This document shows, piece after piece, positions 1-6,126 of a DNA stretch of 7,854 nucleotides. Both the position numbers and the translations under genes were made by a program. Location: assembly GCA_964643895.1 (NCBI GenBank), contig CAZXUE010000027.1, forward strand, positions 1 to 7,854. Reading direction: 5' to 3'. Below the pieces are notes generated by a model that searched no databases, was not told the origin of the DNA, and saw nothing but the letters and a program-made list of their open reading frames with translations. Source of the DNA: UBA7683 sp964643895. GTDB lineage: Bacteria > Patescibacteriota > Saccharimonadia > Saccharimonadales > UBA7683. Numbering within the stretch: the first letter of the stretch is position 1; each line of letters opens with the position of its first letter.

Positions 1-2
1 AA

Positions 3-215
3 TTGCTTAAGGTGGGCGAGCATTCGGGTGCTATCGATAAAATGATGGATAAATCAGCAAGCTATTACGAGAATGAACTTGATAATTAAATCAAAACTAT
101 CAGCACAACTATTGAGCCTGTCTTGATGGTCGTTTTAGCAATCGTTGTTGGGGGTATTGTTCTTGCAATCTTGCTGCCAGTCTACAATCTGGCCAGTGAG
201 AGTATTGCACCATAG
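3..215 (+). pseudogene. pilC: 3' end of pilC (T4P inner-membrane platform protein), with an in-frame TAA
   Basis: The frame starting at position 3 reads as the C-terminus of a PilC/GspF-family protein. It has the VGEHSGAIDKM segment, a YYENELDN helix, then TTIEPVLMVVLA running into a hydrophobic helix and the LPVYNL ending typical of the last transmembrane segment. PilC is the polytopic platform on which the assembly ATPases act. The 5' part lies outside the window. A TAA at 87-89 interrupts the frame after LDN, but the 41 codons after it keep the family sequence up to TAG at 213-215. One C-to-T change from CAA (Gln) would explain it. If real, the protein loses its last membrane helix and is probably inactive; a sequencing or consensus error is equally possible in this draft assembly. 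Identification as PilC is firm, the status as a pseudogene is not. Confidence 0.75.
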
Positions 216-221
216 CATATC

Positions 222-249
222 TTGACACCGTAAGCGTTGTGACTATAAT
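222..249 (+). promoter_or_regulatory. sigma70-type promoter of the pilin operon
   Basis: TTGACA at 222-227 and TATAAT at 244-249 are both perfect consensus hexamers, separated by 16 bp. Transcription would start near 256 and give a leader of about 36 nt, with a GAAAGGG ribosome-binding site at 279-285 before the ATG at 292. It lies just after the pilC stop, so the abundant pilins can be transcribed independently of upstream pilus genes. It is the only promoter in the window with both consensus boxes. Confidence 0.8.
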
Positions 250-291
250 AAACACTAGCATCTTAGAAGATATAAGTAGAAAGGGTTGGGC

Positions 292-780
292 ATGAGTAAA
301 AAGTTAAACAAAAAAGGCTTCACACTGATTGAAGTTGTTTTAGTATTGGCAATTGGTGGTCTTATATTCCTCTTGGCCTTTCTTGCGTATCAGCAAGTAT
401 CTAGAAATCGTCGCGACACGCAGAGGAGATCTGATACAGCTCGCGTCGTCGCAGAGCTTGAAAATTACAAAGCAGACGGTAGAACAACGTATCCTGCGAA
501 TTCTGTTGCGGGTGAGAGTTGTAGTACTACGACCAGTGGTAGTTTCGGTCTATTCCTTTCTAAATACCTGTGCAAGAACGGCTCGTTCACTGGTCCCCAA
601 GGCGATAATTACTCGGTTATAGCAAGCGGAACTCCTGGTAGCGCATTAGCAAAAGACAAGATACGCTATAAGTTGGGTACTGTAAACTGTAGCAATCAAA
701 CTGTTGCAACTAATAATACAGTGGTGGTGGTTGAGATAGGTCTAGATAACGATGTCCCAACCTGTAAAGATAACCAGTAA
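292..780 (+). CDS. type IV prepilin, likely major pilin (copy 1)
   Basis: This is a 162-residue secreted fibre subunit. It has a short basic leader (MSKKLNKKG), a class III cleavage site between Gly9 and Phe10, and the FTLIE motif with Glu at mature +5, followed by a hydrophobic helix to about residue 33. After the helix comes NRRDTQRR and an amphipathic ELENYKAD stretch, the usual alpha-1 extension. Four cysteines follow, two mid-protein (GESC, YLC) and two near the C-terminus (VNC, PTC), the last pair placed like a pilin D-loop disulfide. A TTG at 286 would add Met-Gly, but the SD at 279-285 fits only the ATG at 292. The gene follows a consensus promoter and sits 17 bp before a paralogous pilin. 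The N-terminal half matches that paralog at roughly 38 of 59 mature residues by hand count. Pilin identity is firm; 'major' is inferred from position and promoter. Confidence 0.9.
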   Translation: MSKKLNKKGFTLIEVVLVLAIGGLIFLLAFLAYQQVSRNRRDTQRRSDTARVVAELENYKADGRTTYPANSVAGESCSTTTSGSFGLFLSKYLCKNGSFTGPQGDNYSVIASGTPGSALAKDKIRYKLGTVNCSNQTVATNNTVVVVEIGLDNDVPTCKDNQ

Positions 781-797
781 ACCAGGCAGTCATAGGT

Positions 798-1262
798 ATG
801 GTCAACAAAGTTAAGGGCTTCACGCTCATCGAAGTTGTCCTAGTGCTTGCAGTAGGAAGCTTGATATTTGGTATGGCTTTTATCGCCTACGGACAGGCCT
901 CGGCTAATCGCAGGGACTCGCAACGTAGGGCAGATCTTGGGAAGATTGCCGGTGAACTTGAGAACTACGCAGCTGATAATAATGGCAACTATCCTTATTC
1001 AGTTGGTTTTGTAGGCGGTACTTTTGAGAATAATTTTATACCAGAGTATGTTGAAAATCTTAAAGATCCTGGAGGAGCATCCTACTTTAGTATAAATAGC
1101 AACGAAGTCGGGGGTATCAGTTATTTCCCAAAGAAATGGGGTGCTGAATACGATCCTGCTAAGTTTTGTGATAATAGTACTAATTTACCTTCTGGCACCA
1201 AGGACTACGTTATTAAGATGAAACTTGAGAAGGGTGAGACTTGTCGTGATTCTCGTCAGTAG
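798..1262 (+). CDS. type IV prepilin, likely major pilin (copy 2)
   Basis: This is a 154-residue prepilin with leader MVNKVKG, cleavage between Gly7 and Phe8, FTLIEVVLVLA with Glu at mature +5, and the same NRRD-x-QRR and ELENY-x-AD motifs as the preceding gene. The globular part is quite different and aromatic-rich (GGTFENNF, ASYFSI, GISYFPKKWG). It has only two cysteines, both near the C-terminus (KFC, ETC), as in the D-loop disulfide of T4a pilins. The start is the ATG at 798. No strong SD precedes it, only weak AGG-containing stretches, so translation may be coupled to the upstream pilin, which ends 17 bp before. PilD follows after 15 bp. The two pilins may be alternative or co-polymerised subunits, or one may be a minor component; the sequence does not decide this. 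Confidence 0.9.
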   Translation: MVNKVKGFTLIEVVLVLAVGSLIFGMAFIAYGQASANRRDSQRRADLGKIAGELENYAADNNGNYPYSVGFVGGTFENNFIPEYVENLKDPGGASYFSINSNEVGGISYFPKKWGAEYDPAKFCDNSTNLPSGTKDYVIKMKLEKGETCRDSRQ

Positions 1263-1277
1263 TGAGAATACTCCTGC

Positions 1278-2102
1278 ATGATGATTGCTATTCTTATTGT
1301 TCTTGGGTTGGCGTTTGGGAGTTTTGTAAACGCGTTGGTCTGGCGGTTACATGAACAGAGTAAGAAGTCAAAGTTTAAAAAAACTGAGCTTTCCATTTTA
1401 AAAGGTCGTTCAATGTGTACGCATTGCGGCCACATGCTTGGTTGGAAAGATTTATTGCCGGTTGTAAGTTTTATTTCCCTCAAAGGTAAGTGCCGGTACT
1501 GTAAAATATCAGTCGGGTTTCACTATATTTTGGTTGAACTGCTTACGGCACTTCTTTTTGCTACCTCCTATGTAGTCTGGCCGCATCAACTTGATACAGC
1601 TGCTCAGGTTGGTGCATATAGTGCATTCTTAGGCTTTGTGATGGTGGCGACTGCACTAAGTCTCTCAGATATCAAATGGATGATTTTGCCTACACGCTTA
1701 GTATACTGGCTGGGTTTTTTCGCGGTACTTTTTGTAGTACTCAGTGCAGTTGACCAGGCGAGCTTTACGCCAGTAATCTCGGGATTACTCGGCAGTATTG
1801 GGTTTGGCGGCTTCTTCTATGTTTTGTATCAGCTTTCACAAGGTAAATGGATTGGCGGTGGTGATGTACGCCTTGGGTTTGTGCTTGGTTTCATTCTCGG
1901 GTGGCAAGGTTCGATCATCGGCTTAACGGTTGCAACGTATCTTGCACTTTTGATGGTGCTCTTACTACTGTTCATGGGCAAATATCATAGAAAAATGCGG
2001 GTACCATTTGGACCATTCTTACTGCTGGGAGCATACTTTGCGCTGCTGTGGGGCCAGGCGATTATCGACTGGTATCTCAAAATAAGCGGCCTTACCGTTT
2101 AA
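1278..2102 (+). CDS. pilD: prepilin peptidase / N-methyltransferase PilD (family A24)
   Basis: This integral-membrane aspartic protease cleaves class III leaders from prepilins and methylates the new N-terminal residue. At 274 residues the length is normal for the bifunctional form. Residues 1-25 form the first helix with the family GSFVN motif. A zinc-binding domain carries CxxC at Cys47/Cys50 and Cys72/Cys75, with the typical WKDLLPVVSF between. The two catalytic aspartates are Asp131 (LSDIKWMILP) and Asp196 (GGGDVRLG), each in its family motif, and several hydrophobic helices follow. Both the protease site and the methylase-associated N-terminal domain look intact. No SD is visible before the ATG at 1278, and a second ATG follows immediately at 1281, so translation is probably coupled to the pilin 15 bp upstream. 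Its substrates are evidently the pilins on both sides. Confidence 0.95.
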   Translation: MMIAILIVLGLAFGSFVNALVWRLHEQSKKSKFKKTELSILKGRSMCTHCGHMLGWKDLLPVVSFISLKGKCRYCKISVGFHYILVELLTALLFATSYVVWPHQLDTAAQVGAYSAFLGFVMVATALSLSDIKWMILPTRLVYWLGFFAVLFVVLSAVDQASFTPVISGLLGSIGFGGFFYVLYQLSQGKWIGGGDVRLGFVLGFILGWQGSIIGLTVATYLALLMVLLLLFMGKYHRKMRVPFGPFLLLGAYFALLWGQAIIDWYLKISGLTV

Positions 2103-2107
2103 AATAA

Positions 2108-2142
2108 GCTTTATTGGTAAAGTTCTTATGGTAAAATAAAGC
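2108..2142. repeat. 8-bp inverted repeat spanning the minor-pilin promoter
   Basis: GCTTTATT at 2108-2115 and AATAAAGC at 2135-2142 are exact reverse complements separated by 19 bp. The right arm overlaps the end of the -10 hexamer. It could be a protein-binding operator or a weak AU-rich hairpin at the end of pilD. There is no following T-tract, so a terminator is unlikely. Confidence 0.35.
2129..2137 (+). promoter_or_regulatory. extended -10 promoter candidate for the minor-pilin operon
   Basis: TGG-TAAAAT at 2129-2137 fits the extended -10 consensus (TG-n plus hexamer) in the only sizeable gap of the pilus locus. No good -35 is found at 16-18 bp, which extended -10 promoters tolerate. Transcription would start near 2144, just at the SD (AAGGAGA, 2144-2150), giving a leader of about 11 nt. 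This is a motif match only. Confidence 0.45.
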
Positions 2143-2154
2143 CAAGGAGAATGG

Positions 2155-2931
2155 GTGAGAAAACCAACCAGATTATCTAGTGGTGGAGGCGGCTACACGT
2201 TGCTTGAGGTGATGCTCTTTCTGGCTATCTCAAGTGCACTTGCCCTGATTGCTTTTACGGGCTTAGGGCCTCGACTTCGTAATACTCGGTTCACCGATGC
2301 CACACGCTCACTTCAATCCGATATCGTACGCGAAATGAGCAACACTGAGGATGGTGTAAATCGTCGGGCTAATGGTTCATGCCAGGAAGGGACATTTGAT
2401 AGCAAGCCCGCTCCCGTGTTTGCCGAAGCGGCCCCGATTCCCTGGCACCCCGATGGCNNNNNNNNNNGAGGTTCGGCGGGTTGTGTCGCGAATGGTCGCT
2501 TAGTTGAACTTACAAAAGATAAAGCAATTTACTATTCTATTGTTTCACTAAGAACTCCAGCTAACGGTAAGTCGTCTGAAGAATGCGAACAAGATAAAAT
2601 GGAAACAATCGTAGAGTGTTTTAAGCCGCGCATTTTGACAGGGTCTGAGGATGATAAGCCAGTAGAACGGGTGTATAAGAATGGTATGGAAGTTGATGCT
2701 GATCCAGATCTTCGGTTTGGGTATATCCAAAATCCAAATGGTACGAGTAGGCATTATTTTTTCTATAAACCTTCACCGAATTTGAGTAAGCTACTTTCGA
2801 GCACAGGAGCATCGGCTACTGTCGGGCCAGAGAAGACTGGGTGCTCAACACTAAGCCTTGCAGGGCGCAAGGCATCGCTTACGTTTACAACCGCTAGTTC
2901 GCAACCAGAATTGAAGAGTAAAGGATGTTAG
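2155..2931 (+). CDS. minor prepilin, FimU/GspH-like position (spans an assembly gap)
   Basis: This minor type IV pilin of about 258 residues opens the tip-complex cassette. It begins at GTG 2155, six bases after the SD AAGGAGA; an ATG at 2151 is in another frame and reaches a stop after nine codons. The leader is basic and ends in four glycines, with cleavage predicted between Gly13 and Tyr14 (GGGGYTLLEV). Tyr replaces Phe at +1, and Glu18 is the conserved +5. A hydrophobic helix runs to about residue 35. The globular domain is large for a pilin and has six cysteines, the last at the C-terminal end. Ten Ns at 2458-2467 fall in the coding region; the frame is open on both sides as written, but the true gap length and four or more residues are unknown. 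Pilin identity is firm; the FimU/GspH role is inferred from gene order. Confidence 0.85.
   Translation: MRKPTRLSSGGGGYTLLEVMLFLAISSALALIAFTGLGPRLRNTRFTDATRSLQSDIVREMSNTEDGVNRRANGSCQEGTFDSKPAPVFAEAAPIPWHPDGXXXXGSAGCVANGRLVELTKDKAIYYSIVSLRTPANGKSSEECEQDKMETIVECFKPRILTGSEDDKPVERVYKNGMEVDADPDLRFGYIQNPNGTSRHYFFYKPSPNLSKLLSSTGASATVGPEKTGCSTLSLAGRKASLTFTTASSQPELKSKGC
2458..2467. other. assembly gap (10 Ns)
   Basis: Ten undetermined bases lie inside the first minor-pilin gene, in a locally GC-rich stretch. An exact inverted repeat, GCCGAA (2422-2427) and TTCGGC (2472-2477), brackets the gap, and CCCCGAT occurs twice just before it. Secondary structure or a repeat may have broken the assembly, so the real length may differ from ten. 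Confidence 0.99.
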
Positions 2932-2934
2932 GGT

Positions 2935-3462
2935 ATGAGAATGTATAAAAATCAAAAAGGCGACACGATCATAGAAGTTCTCTTAGCTATGGCTCTTTTG
3001 GCGCTTGTCCTTTTTACGGCGTGGTCGATTACTAATCGCGCCTCGCAGATTAGTCTTGCAGCTCGCCAACGGGTTGTTATGGTTAATCAGCTCAAAGAAC
3101 AGGCTGAGCTCATCAAGGCATTTAGCCAGACTGATCACGATCAGTTGACTGTTAGTTCGTGGGATTTTTCTGGAGCACCAAGTGAAAATCCTTGTAGCGA
3201 CATTGATCTATCGAAGAAGGACGAGGATGGAGCGATTAAGCAGGGTAATGGAAGATTTATAACCTCTAAAGACGGTAATCTCGCTCTTGAAGTAGGCACA
3301 AAAGAAGTTGAAGAGGACCTCACCCAGCGTGTTTGGTTTCAGCGCAAACTTGGTGGACAAACAGGTGAATACTACGACTTCTACGTACGTGCTTGCTGGA
3401 GAGTAACTGGTGGCAGTCAGAAGTTTGATAACACACAGTTCATAGTAAGGATTAATAAATGA
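2935..3462 (+). CDS. minor prepilin, PilV/GspI-like
   Basis: This 175-residue prepilin has leader MRMYKNQKG and cleavage between Gly9 and Asp10. The mature N-terminus is DTIIEVLLAMALLALV, with Glu14 at +5. An Asp at +1 instead of Phe or Met is unusual. The EVLLAMALLAL run resembles the PilV/GspI class (EVLVAL). After the helix come a Gln/Lys-rich alpha extension, a charged globular domain and two cysteines (NPC, RAC). The ATG at 2935 is preceded by AAGGA at 2921-2925, inside the end of the previous gene, from which it is separated by only 3 bp. It overlaps the next gene by four bases (ATGA). In homologous systems this subunit belongs to the initiating tip complex; the specific assignment rests on gene order and N-terminal motif. 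Confidence 0.88.
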   Translation: MRMYKNQKGDTIIEVLLAMALLALVLFTAWSITNRASQISLAARQRVVMVNQLKEQAELIKAFSQTDHDQLTVSSWDFSGAPSENPCSDIDLSKKDEDGAIKQGNGRFITSKDGNLALEVGTKEVEEDLTQRVWFQRKLGGQTGEYYDFYVRACWRVTGGSQKFDNTQFIVRINK

Positions 3463-4070
3463 GGCTGAACCGCGATCAGAATGGTTTTACACTCGTGGAG
3501 CTTCTGCTTGCCATGACAATTTTTACGACAGTAATGGTTATTAGTACTGCTGGCTTTATAGCCATGAACCGAAGCTTTACGCGCGGCACTGTTCGGAAGC
3601 AGCTTTCTGAGGCGGTTCAGCGTACTACGGAAGACATTACGCGGACACTACGCAATATGCCCCAAAATGCTGTCGCAAAGTCTGAGGAGCGAGATGGTAT
3701 GAATCTGCTGTGCTTGGCTGGCGCTCGTTATTTTTGGCCAACTGGTACCGAGGCAACAGGGCTTTATCGCGACACCAACGGTTGTGAAGACCAGACCAAG
3801 GATAGGGTTGAGCTTGTTGATGATCGATACCGTGTAGTTGACCTAAAAGTAGCTACGGTCAAAACTGCAGACACAACTGTTGAAGATCAGCTTTCTGGCG
3901 CGCTGTTCCAGGTTTCAGGAACTTTTACCACTGCTGATACAGATGCACTTCATGATGCTGATAAGGCAAAATTTGCCCGCTGTAAGGGTGGTGCCCTAAG
4001 TTCTGCTGTCAGAACTTGCGCTGTGGAACATTTCAGTTTTATCATTAATGCAAGGGGATCACTCGAATGA
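3459..4070 (+). CDS. minor prepilin, PilW/GspJ-like
   Basis: This 203-residue prepilin has leader MRLNRDQNG, cleavage between Gly9 and Phe10, and FTLVELLLAM with Glu14 at +5. The hydrophobic helix ends near residue 33, followed by an Arg/Lys-rich extension with TEDITRTLRNMP. That region resembles the PilW/GspJ class, where a long helix leads into a beta-rich domain. Four cysteines (LLC, NGC, ARC, RTC) are present. The start ATG overlaps the preceding stop (ATGA) and has an SD TAAGGA at 3446-3451, seven bases away. The gene overlaps its successor by four bases, so the cassette is translationally coupled. TGA ends this gene and the previous one, supporting standard code use. The functional assignment is by analogy of order and N-terminus. 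Confidence 0.88.
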   Translation: MRLNRDQNGFTLVELLLAMTIFTTVMVISTAGFIAMNRSFTRGTVRKQLSEAVQRTTEDITRTLRNMPQNAVAKSEERDGMNLLCLAGARYFWPTGTEATGLYRDTNGCEDQTKDRVELVDDRYRVVDLKVATVKTADTTVEDQLSGALFQVSGTFTTADTDALHDADKAKFARCKGGALSSAVRTCAVEHFSFIINARGSLE

Positions 4071-5179
4071 AAAAGCGGTTAGACCAGCAGGGAGCAGTTT
4101 CGTTAATTAGTGTTGTGATCTTTATCATCATTATTACCATAGTGATAATGGCGTATTTGGCGAGCGCACTTTCGCAACAGCGCAGTGCAGTTAACTTTGA
4201 TATGAGCACCCGGGCGTACTACAGCGCAGAATCTGGTATTCAAGATGCACTACGGGCATTCAAGGCAGATCCAGGGCTCAATAGACAAGGCTGCCAGCCG
4301 TTCATTGGCGGTGATACACAGGGCAGACTGGGTGATACATCACTAGATGCATCTGGAAAAGCGAAAGACTACGGGCTTTCATACACCTGTCAGATTATTG
4401 ACCGAACGCCGACCGATGTTACTGGTACAACAGCTCCTTTCCCAAATCAGGAAACAGCTATGTTCCGCTTAAGCCCGGTAACTATTCCTGATAACGGTGG
4501 TGATTACGAGCTGCGTATTCGTTGGGCGAAGAAGCCTTTATCAGACGGCTCCGTTGCCGGAACTTTGCCTACCTACACAGCGCGGAGTAATGAATCGCAA
4601 GATCTGCCGCAGATTACTGCATGGAGAGATGGTTCAAACTCATTTTACCCAATGCTGCGTGTTTCATTAATTAGTCATCCAAAAGCAAATATTTCGAGAG
4701 ACACTATTCGGCAAAATGTGGCGTTTCTTAACCCTGCCAGGGATAACTCATCGTTAGAGTTTAAGAAGAGTGGTACAAACGCTGGTGAAGGCCTCGTTTC
4801 TAACGCAGATTGTCGTCAATCGGCAAGTGGCGGCAGTTACTTTTGTGAAAAGACTATCAAGCTTAGCGAATACGATTTCACCGCAGATGCGCTTTACCTG
4901 CGCGTCGGCTCAATTTACGCAGCCACTGATTTTGAGGTTGCACTGATGAAAGGTAACGCATCGGTAAAATTAGCAGATGTTCAGGCGACAGTGGATGTTA
5001 CTGGCAGGGCAAAAGATGTGTATCGTCGAGTACGACAAGCGTTCCCGATTGCTGGGGGATATTTTGTCGATACTACCCCAGATGCAGCTGTTATATCTGC
5101 CGAAGGTATCTGTAAATTATTTAGCATTACCGACAAGCCTGAGGAATTTAACAGTAAGTGTAATCCGCTTACCGACTAG
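4067..5179 (+). CDS. PilX/GspK-like minor pilin lacking Glu+5
   Basis: This 370-residue protein is the largest and last of the cassette. The N-terminus MKKRLDQQG resembles a class III leader, and cleavage between Gly9 and Ala10 would give AVSLISVVIFIII. The residue at +5 is Ile instead of Glu. A hydrophobic helix runs to about residue 36, and RAYYSAESGIQDALRAF follows, a clear PilX N-terminal-domain hallmark. The long C-terminal domain has six cysteines and ends near a GRAKDVYRRV segment. GspK and PilX are the large tip subunits without the +5 Glu in known systems, which fits this position. The SD AAGGGGA (4052-4058) lies eight bases before the ATG, which overlaps the previous stop. Its 3' end overlaps the convergent recombinase gene by 11 bp. 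PilX-like identity is confident; the tip role is inferred. Confidence 0.85.
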   Translation: MKKRLDQQGAVSLISVVIFIIIITIVIMAYLASALSQQRSAVNFDMSTRAYYSAESGIQDALRAFKADPGLNRQGCQPFIGGDTQGRLGDTSLDASGKAKDYGLSYTCQIIDRTPTDVTGTTAPFPNQETAMFRLSPVTIPDNGGDYELRIRWAKKPLSDGSVAGTLPTYTARSNESQDLPQITAWRDGSNSFYPMLRVSLISHPKANISRDTIRQNVAFLNPARDNSSLEFKKSGTNAGEGLVSNADCRQSASGGSYFCEKTIKLSEYDFTADALYLRVGSIYAATDFEVALMKGNASVKLADVQATVDVTGRAKDVYRRVRQAFPIAGGYFVDTTPDAAVISAEGICKLFSITDKPEEFNSKCNPLTD

Positions 5180-5203
5180 TAATATCACGGTGAAACTTTT
5201 TAT
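5169..5203 (+). terminator. weak hairpin plus T-tract after the pilus operon
   Basis: TTACCG (5169-5174) can pair with CGGTGA (5188-5193), with one G-T wobble and a 13-nt loop, followed by a TTTTTAT tract starting at 5197. It lies across the last codons of the PilX-like gene and inside the 3' end of the convergent recombinase gene. The stem is short, so this is a low-confidence terminator for the plus-strand operon. Confidence 0.25.
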
Positions 5204-6098
5204 GGACTTCTTTGAGGTGCGGATCGGTTACATGAGTGTAGATCTGTGTTGTTGAAATGTCGCTGTGGCCGAGCATTGTTTGAACGCTTCTAATATCGGC
5301 TCCGTTCATGAGAAGGTCAGTGGCAAAGCTGTGTCGAAGTGTGTGTGGAGTAACTTTTTTAGTAATTCCCGCTAGTTTTGCATAGCGAATTATAATTCTC
5401 TGGATGCTCCTTGGGGTTAGCCGTAAGAAATCTCCGCTCGTATCTTGCTCTTTGCTGCCTCCGTAGCGGATAAAAAGAGCGGGTGAGCTGTCGTTCCGCT
5501 TTGTTACATATGTTTCTAACCAATATGCAGCCGCCTCGCCCATAAAGATCGGTCTATCTTTTTGCCCTTTGCCTCTAACAGTGAATTCACGACGTTTGGT
5601 GCTAACGTGCGCGGTGTCGAGCCCAACAAGTTCTGAAACCCGCAGACCTCCGCTAAAGAGTAGCTCTAGAATGGTTCTATCTCGCAGACCAATTTTTGTA
5701 TTCACGTCAGGTTGGGCAAATAATGCCTCCAGTTCATCTGTTGTTAAGAAAGTAACTTGCTTGCGTTTTACCCGGGCAAGCTCTACTTTTTCAGGCGGCA
5801 GCGAGGTGATATTTCGTTTTGAACAAAATTTTAAAAAGCTTCTGAGGGCGATGAGATGATAATTTTGAGTTGTGGTTGAGATCTCGTTTTTTTGTTCATT
5901 TTCCAGCCGATTGAGCCACAGCCGCCATTTTCGTACGGTTTCTGCGCTGATTTTATCAACAGGGATATCACCTGCAAATTCAACAAGTCGCATGAGATAG
6001 TGGTGGTAATTGGCAATCGTTTTCTGTGAACGATTTTGTTCAATCTCCAAATACTCCAAAAATTCGATGATGGTATCAGACAAATACGGGCTAGCCAT
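5169..6098 (-). CDS. xerD: XerD-like tyrosine recombinase
   Basis: This 309-residue site-specific recombinase has the standard XerC/XerD length and layout: an N-terminal SAM-like core-binding domain (about residues 6-92) and a catalytic domain (about 115-300). The catalytic set is complete: Arg153 (GGLRVSEL), Lys177 (RGKGQKDR), His252 and Arg255 (HTLRHSFAT), His278 (LGHSDIST) and the nucleophile Tyr287 (TTQIYTHV). The GADIRSVQ-x-MLGHSDIS run and the HKKFHRD tail look closer to XerD than XerC. The likely role is resolving chromosome dimers at a dif site, but no dif-like sequence was recognised here. The start is the ATG at 6098-6096; no SD precedes it, and TACAAT lies 6 bp upstream, suggesting a leaderless mRNA. 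The gene runs against the pilus operon with an 11-bp overlap. A mobile-element integrase is less likely, given the lack of neighbouring mobile genes. Confidence 0.93.
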   Translation of the reverse strand: MASPYLSDTIIEFLEYLEIEQNRSQKTIANYHHYLMRLVEFAGDIPVDKISAETVRKWRLWLNRLENEQKNEISTTTQNYHLIALRSFLKFCSKRNITSLPPEKVELARVKRKQVTFLTTDELEALFAQPDVNTKIGLRDRTILELLFSGGLRVSELVGLDTAHVSTKRREFTVRGKGQKDRPIFMGEAAAYWLETYVTKRNDSSPALFIRYGGSKEQDTSGDFLRLTPRSIQRIIIRYAKLAGITKKVTPHTLRHSFATDLLMNGADIRSVQTMLGHSDISTTQIYTHVTDPHLKEVHKKFHRDITSR

Positions 6099-6104
6099 AA
6101 GCTC

Positions 6105-6113
6105 ATTGTATCA
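6105..6113 (-). promoter_or_regulatory. extended -10 promoter of xerD, leaderless
   Basis: On the minus strand, TGA-TACAAT occupies 6113-6105 and is followed by six bases and then the ATG. A start point at the usual distance falls on or next to the A of the start codon (6098), and no SD precedes that codon. No -35 match is seen, consistent with an extended -10 promoter. Confidence 0.6.
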
Positions 6114-6126
6114 GATAGAGCAGGGA

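Noticed and set aside
87..89. TAA read as a sense codon through an alternative genetic code
   Set aside because: Three genes in the window (292-780, 1278-2102 and 7071-7700) end naturally at TAA, and the known CPR recoding concerns UGA, which is a stop here.
286..291. TTG at 286 as the start of the first pilin
   Set aside because: It would directly abut the SD at 279-285; the ATG at 292 has normal spacing and gives a normal basic leader.
1256..1483. Minus-strand ORF opposite pilD
   Set aside because: It lies over the pilin 2 end and the conserved zinc-domain part of pilD, has no recognisable motif, and is an antisense shadow.
4977..5255. Plus-strand ORF overlapping the ends of the PilX-like gene and xerD
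   Set aside because: It is out of frame with the real gene, has no SD or motif, and spans two well-supported coding ends.
5569..5859. Plus-strand ORF opposite xerD
   Set aside because: It is opposite the catalytic and core-binding regions of an intact xerD; the Arg/Ser-rich product has no family features.
5169..6098. Recombinase as an integrase marking a mobile element or pilin phase-variation switch
   Set aside because: No flanking att-like or long inverted repeats, no phage or plasmid genes nearby, and the protein has XerD length and motifs.
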